Source: Steinernema hermaphroditum
Lineage: Eukaryota; Nematoda; Chromadorea; Rhabditida; Steinernematidae
DNA: 64,000 bases
NCBI GenBank assembly: GCA_030435675.1
Contig: CM059621.1
Coordinates: forward strand, 10,230,001-10,294,000
Direction: 5' to 3'
This document shows, one piece after another, positions 61,140 through 64,000 of this stretch. A model generated the notes under the pieces. It was not told the origin of the DNA, did not search any database, and saw nothing but the letters and a program-made list of their open reading frames with translations. A program made the position numbers and the translations under genes. Every line of letters starts with the position of its first letter. Position 1 is the stretch's first letter.

Positions 61140-61937
61140 CGCTACAAGATGGACTAAAGCAGATTCTTTATTAACATCAGGTATAATTTTTAATCATAGC
61201 TGTAATAAAGGCCTTTTGAAACCTTGTGGAATCTTGATTATGACCGCTGTGGCTGTGCCTCGTTTCAGAAGTGGTTTACAGGGTGCTTTTTCAGTTCGAG
61301 AGGGAGTGGGAGAGCGGTCGACTGGTCGCGTAGACAGACTTTTCTGTTTTGTTTAGAGGAATTCGTAGGGGAAATGCCTGCATGACGACTTTAAACGTCT
61401 ACGTCACCAATAGACTTTCCTTTCGGAATGAAGAACCAGACTTGCCACGCAAGTTTGCTGTCCGCGGGACACTATTCATTGTTTATTGTTGGGGGGGGGG
61501 GGGGGGGGGAAACCAAAAAAGAAAGTGCTACTTTAGGCTACCTCCAGGCCGTCGATTTAGATCTGTTCGCGTCTCGCTAGCTCGCTAGCGCTCGCCCTAA
61601 AAGCTGTTTGTTCCTTTCGGAATGAAGAAGTGATTTTGTAGGACGTCCGTTATGCGGACACGACGCGGCGATGCTTTGTACCACTCGATTTGTTCACTCA
61701 CTATAGAGGTCATTAACACTTTATCTTTGTTTACAAAATGTACATGTCGAGGAGAAGAGCTTCTTCTCAAGGCGGTTAACATCTGGAGACATAGAAACTT
61801 TGCTGATGCGCCAGGGATACAATAAATGAGATTGAGCGTCGATGAAGTGTATTGGGACAAAGTATTATGTACGAGGAACATCTGAATGAAGTAGGTTCAT
61901 CTGGTTTACGTTTGTACAAGGAAGTTGATGACCAGTA
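61140..61937. other. Intergenic between convergent ISCA2 and RNF13-like genes
   Basis: Contains a run of about 19 G at 61491-61509. No gene recognised. A - strand ORF at 61597-61881 has no domain. Confidence 0.45.
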
Positions 61938-64000
61938 TCAGCGTCGCTGGAAATTGAGTGCGACGACACCGGAATAACCCGAGTTGTTCGGATCGAGGGA
62001 CTCAGCACCGTTCTGTTCGTCAGAGTCGTTATCCATGGGTCCCGCCAACAAGTCTTGCGGAGAAAGCGCTGGACTAGGGGGATCGGATTCGGTTATCTCC
62101 GATACTGGGTTGGGAGGTTTATACCCTTCCTTCATGGTGAAGGTTCTTACGGCCATGTTGGCAGGCACAGAATGCGTACTTGTAGCCAGGGCGCCTCCAA
62201 TCATGGCTCTCCTCGGTCTCTTATGTTTCTGTTTCACGTTTTTAGAAGTAGATGGCGCGTAGGTTTGCGCTCCCTCCTCATCCTCGGGCACTTCATCGCT
62301 CTCGTCGTCCTGTCCATCGACTAGCAGGTTCAGTCCCGTGTTCGTCGGAGGGTTAATTGCATTCCTGTTCTGCGCAGCTGGGTGACGACGACGACGTTCG
62401 CGAGGCGGTCGAGGCGATTCCTGATCTGCTGGTTGTGGATGTAACTCTATCTGTGCTTCGACTACTTGGTGTTGAGGATTTCCCTGCAAATCCAAAGTAA
62501 TTCTGTGGTGGATTCGATTGCTTTTTACCGAGGCTCCTTCGACGCGTGGGTCGAATCCTCGATTATCCGAACCGTTGTTTCCGATTTCGACCTTAAAGGT
62601 TCGCCAAATTATTACTTGAGGAGCTTTTCTACGTACATCTACGCTAACTGCGGACTGTTCGTTCCCAGCACTCGAGATGTACTCGTCACTCTGAGTTTGA
62701 CGCCCGCGTGAAAACACTATAAGCAATAAAGTTCATACAGAGTATTGAGACAGAAAGAGAACCTTTAAATATAGGTGCCAAGGTATTCTTGATGACGGAT
62801 GGCAACCTTGATGGTTGTGGATCTGACACTTGTGAATCGTCGTTCTCCACGAACTCATTCTCGATCAACAACTCCGTAGATCCATTTTCTGCAGCGCTTC
62901 TGTTCCTGGCATTCAGTCGTTGAAAATCTGCAATTTGGCGAAGCCTCCCATATTTCGGCGTTCTTCTGAGCCCAGCCCACCCACCTTCCACGAAACTCCT
63001 CCCACGGCGTTCGTTCTCCGAGGAAGACACGATCATGGATCCTACAACTCGGCCATCTTCCGCACGTCGCGGGAATTCAGGCGTCGTAGAAAACGAATCC
63101 TGGCTAGTTCCGGCAATCTAGAGGGAACAACTATTTTCAGCTAAGAAATGATAGGGCGTACTGGATGCTCGTTCGATAACAAGGGCGCGTTTTCGCGATG
63201 AGTCATTGGTGGAGCCGAAGAGGTCGATTGGGGGACGCGACGGCGCTCGTTCTCAGAGTCAGAAGAGTCGCTACCGTTGCTCGGTCCCACCTTCCTCTTG
63301 CAAACAGGACAAACCTTTCGCGTTTTGGTGAGCCACGGATCGATGCATTTACAATGATAGGCTGCAACGTAGTGTTAGGCAAGCTTCTTGAAATTTGCTC
63401 ACCATGTTTGCACGGCAATACACGAAGCTTTTCTCCTTCTATGAAGTCCTCCAGGCAGATAGCACAAGTTTCCGGGTAATCCCCCTTCTTGAACTTGCGC
63501 GTTGGCAGTTTCTTCAGATTCGAACGCGACAACCGCTTCCTCGCCTTCCGTCTCCTTTCTCGACAGCAGCGGATGACCTGAAAAACAAGACTGCGCTGCG
63601 CGAACGATGCAAAGGCTCACCATCGAAATCAGTAGAACAATGAAGCAGAAAAGAACAACGGCTACAAACGGCACGAGATACTTAACCAGGTCGAAGTACC
63701 CGGTCGCAGTTTTCAGTTTTACAATACACCTGAGGAGCGCACGATAACAAAAGACCTACTTCCGTTTCCAATACCCTTTTTCGGCCGAATACTGCTCCAT
63801 GTTGATCATACAGGCGTAGTCAACCATGACAACCGGAATGTCCACAAGATCGGAAAATTTACTGCCTGACATCGGAATAGGCTGCTCGCCGGGGTCGTTG
63901 TAAACAATAAGAGCGTTGAAATGGATGGGCAAAGCTTGTTGAACATAGTATGCTTTTTCCGAAAAAGAGCAGTTCCCTCTGAAGCAGCGGATTTAAACCA
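61938..64000 (-). CDS. PA-TM-RING ubiquitin ligase, RNF13/RNF167-like (5' end outside window)
   Basis: Endosomal/lysosomal membrane E3 ligase. The 5' exons lie beyond 64000. The visible part starts in the luminal PA domain (NCSFSEKAYYVQQALPIHFN, ALIVYNDPGEQPIPMSG, LVDIPVVMVDYACM). A transmembrane helix follows (VKYLVPFVAVVLFCFIVLLI), then a basic juxtamembrane segment (LKKLPTRKFKKGD). The RING-H2 is split by an intron: CAICLEDFIEGEKLRVLPCK plus H, then AYHCKCIDPWLTKTRKVCPV plus C. The tail is unusually long, over 350 residues, acidic and Ser/Pro-rich, spread over three exons (SENERRRVPQSTSSAPP; IAGTSQDSFSTTPEF; SDEYISSAGNEQ) and ending GVVALNFQRR. All joins keep frame. Confidence 0.85.

Overview
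This is a eukaryotic nuclear window (no operons, no Shine-Dalgarno sites), almost certainly from an ecdysozoan animal and most likely a nematode. The pointers are: nearly all introns are GT-AG and about 38-50 bp; several start codons sit at or a few bases after a polypyrimidine-AG acceptor, as in spliced-leader trans-splicing; there is a cuticlin-type ZP protein; and the gene set is animal. A tardigrade or other ecdysozoan is not excluded. The species was not identified.

Layout of host genes: SK-type potassium channel (2.9-6.3 kb, +), a small unknown gene (6.37-6.68, -), cuticlin-like ZP protein (8.75-10.4, +), ABCC4/MRP4-like exporter (11.5-16.6, +), nucleoporin Nup133 (18.5-21.9, -), FBXO2/6-type F-box protein (24.6-25.6, +), peroxisomal ATPase PEX1 (25.9-31.4, -) with a CRAL-TRIO/GOLD protein gene (27.6-29.1, +) nested in its one long intron, alpha-carbonic anhydrase (32.0-33.0, +), UBAC2 (33.2-34.4, -), a transposon-broken BMT5-like/DUF2431 methyltransferase gene (34.7-41.8, +), mitochondrial ribosomal protein bL27m (51.9-52.4, +), SLC35F3/F4-like transporter (52.5-53.7, -), ribosomal protein eL43 (54.6-55.2, -), a candidate tachykinin-related neuropeptide precursor (56.4-56.7, -), 4EHP/eIF4E2 (58.7-59.6, -), ISCA2 (60.7-61.1, +) and an RNF13-like PA-TM-RING ubiquitin ligase running off the right edge (61.9-64.0, -).

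Between the genes lie layered transposable elements, many with readable target-site duplications: an apparently intact PIF/Harbinger element (48.5-51.6) and a 110-bp relative (19-128), a 400-bp hAT MITE, a pogo/Tigger-like element that split a coiled-coil ORF, a 5'-truncated RTE LINE, and a nest at 35.0-41.6 kb. That nest holds a hAT element, containing a foldback element with minisatellite arms, carrying an SKP1-like gene fragment, itself hit by a small MITE; a few bases further on is a separate 4-kb inverted-repeat element with a decayed DIRS-like reverse transcriptase.

The most novel pattern is a palindromic family with CAAGGG ends and 3-bp TNA target duplications. Larger members carry tRNA-like A/B-box sequences, and in the full-length ones these stand in inverted pairs. 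Other leads are the SK channel whose selectivity filter reads LNGYG instead of SIGYG, and the single-copy FVGSR-amide neuropeptide.
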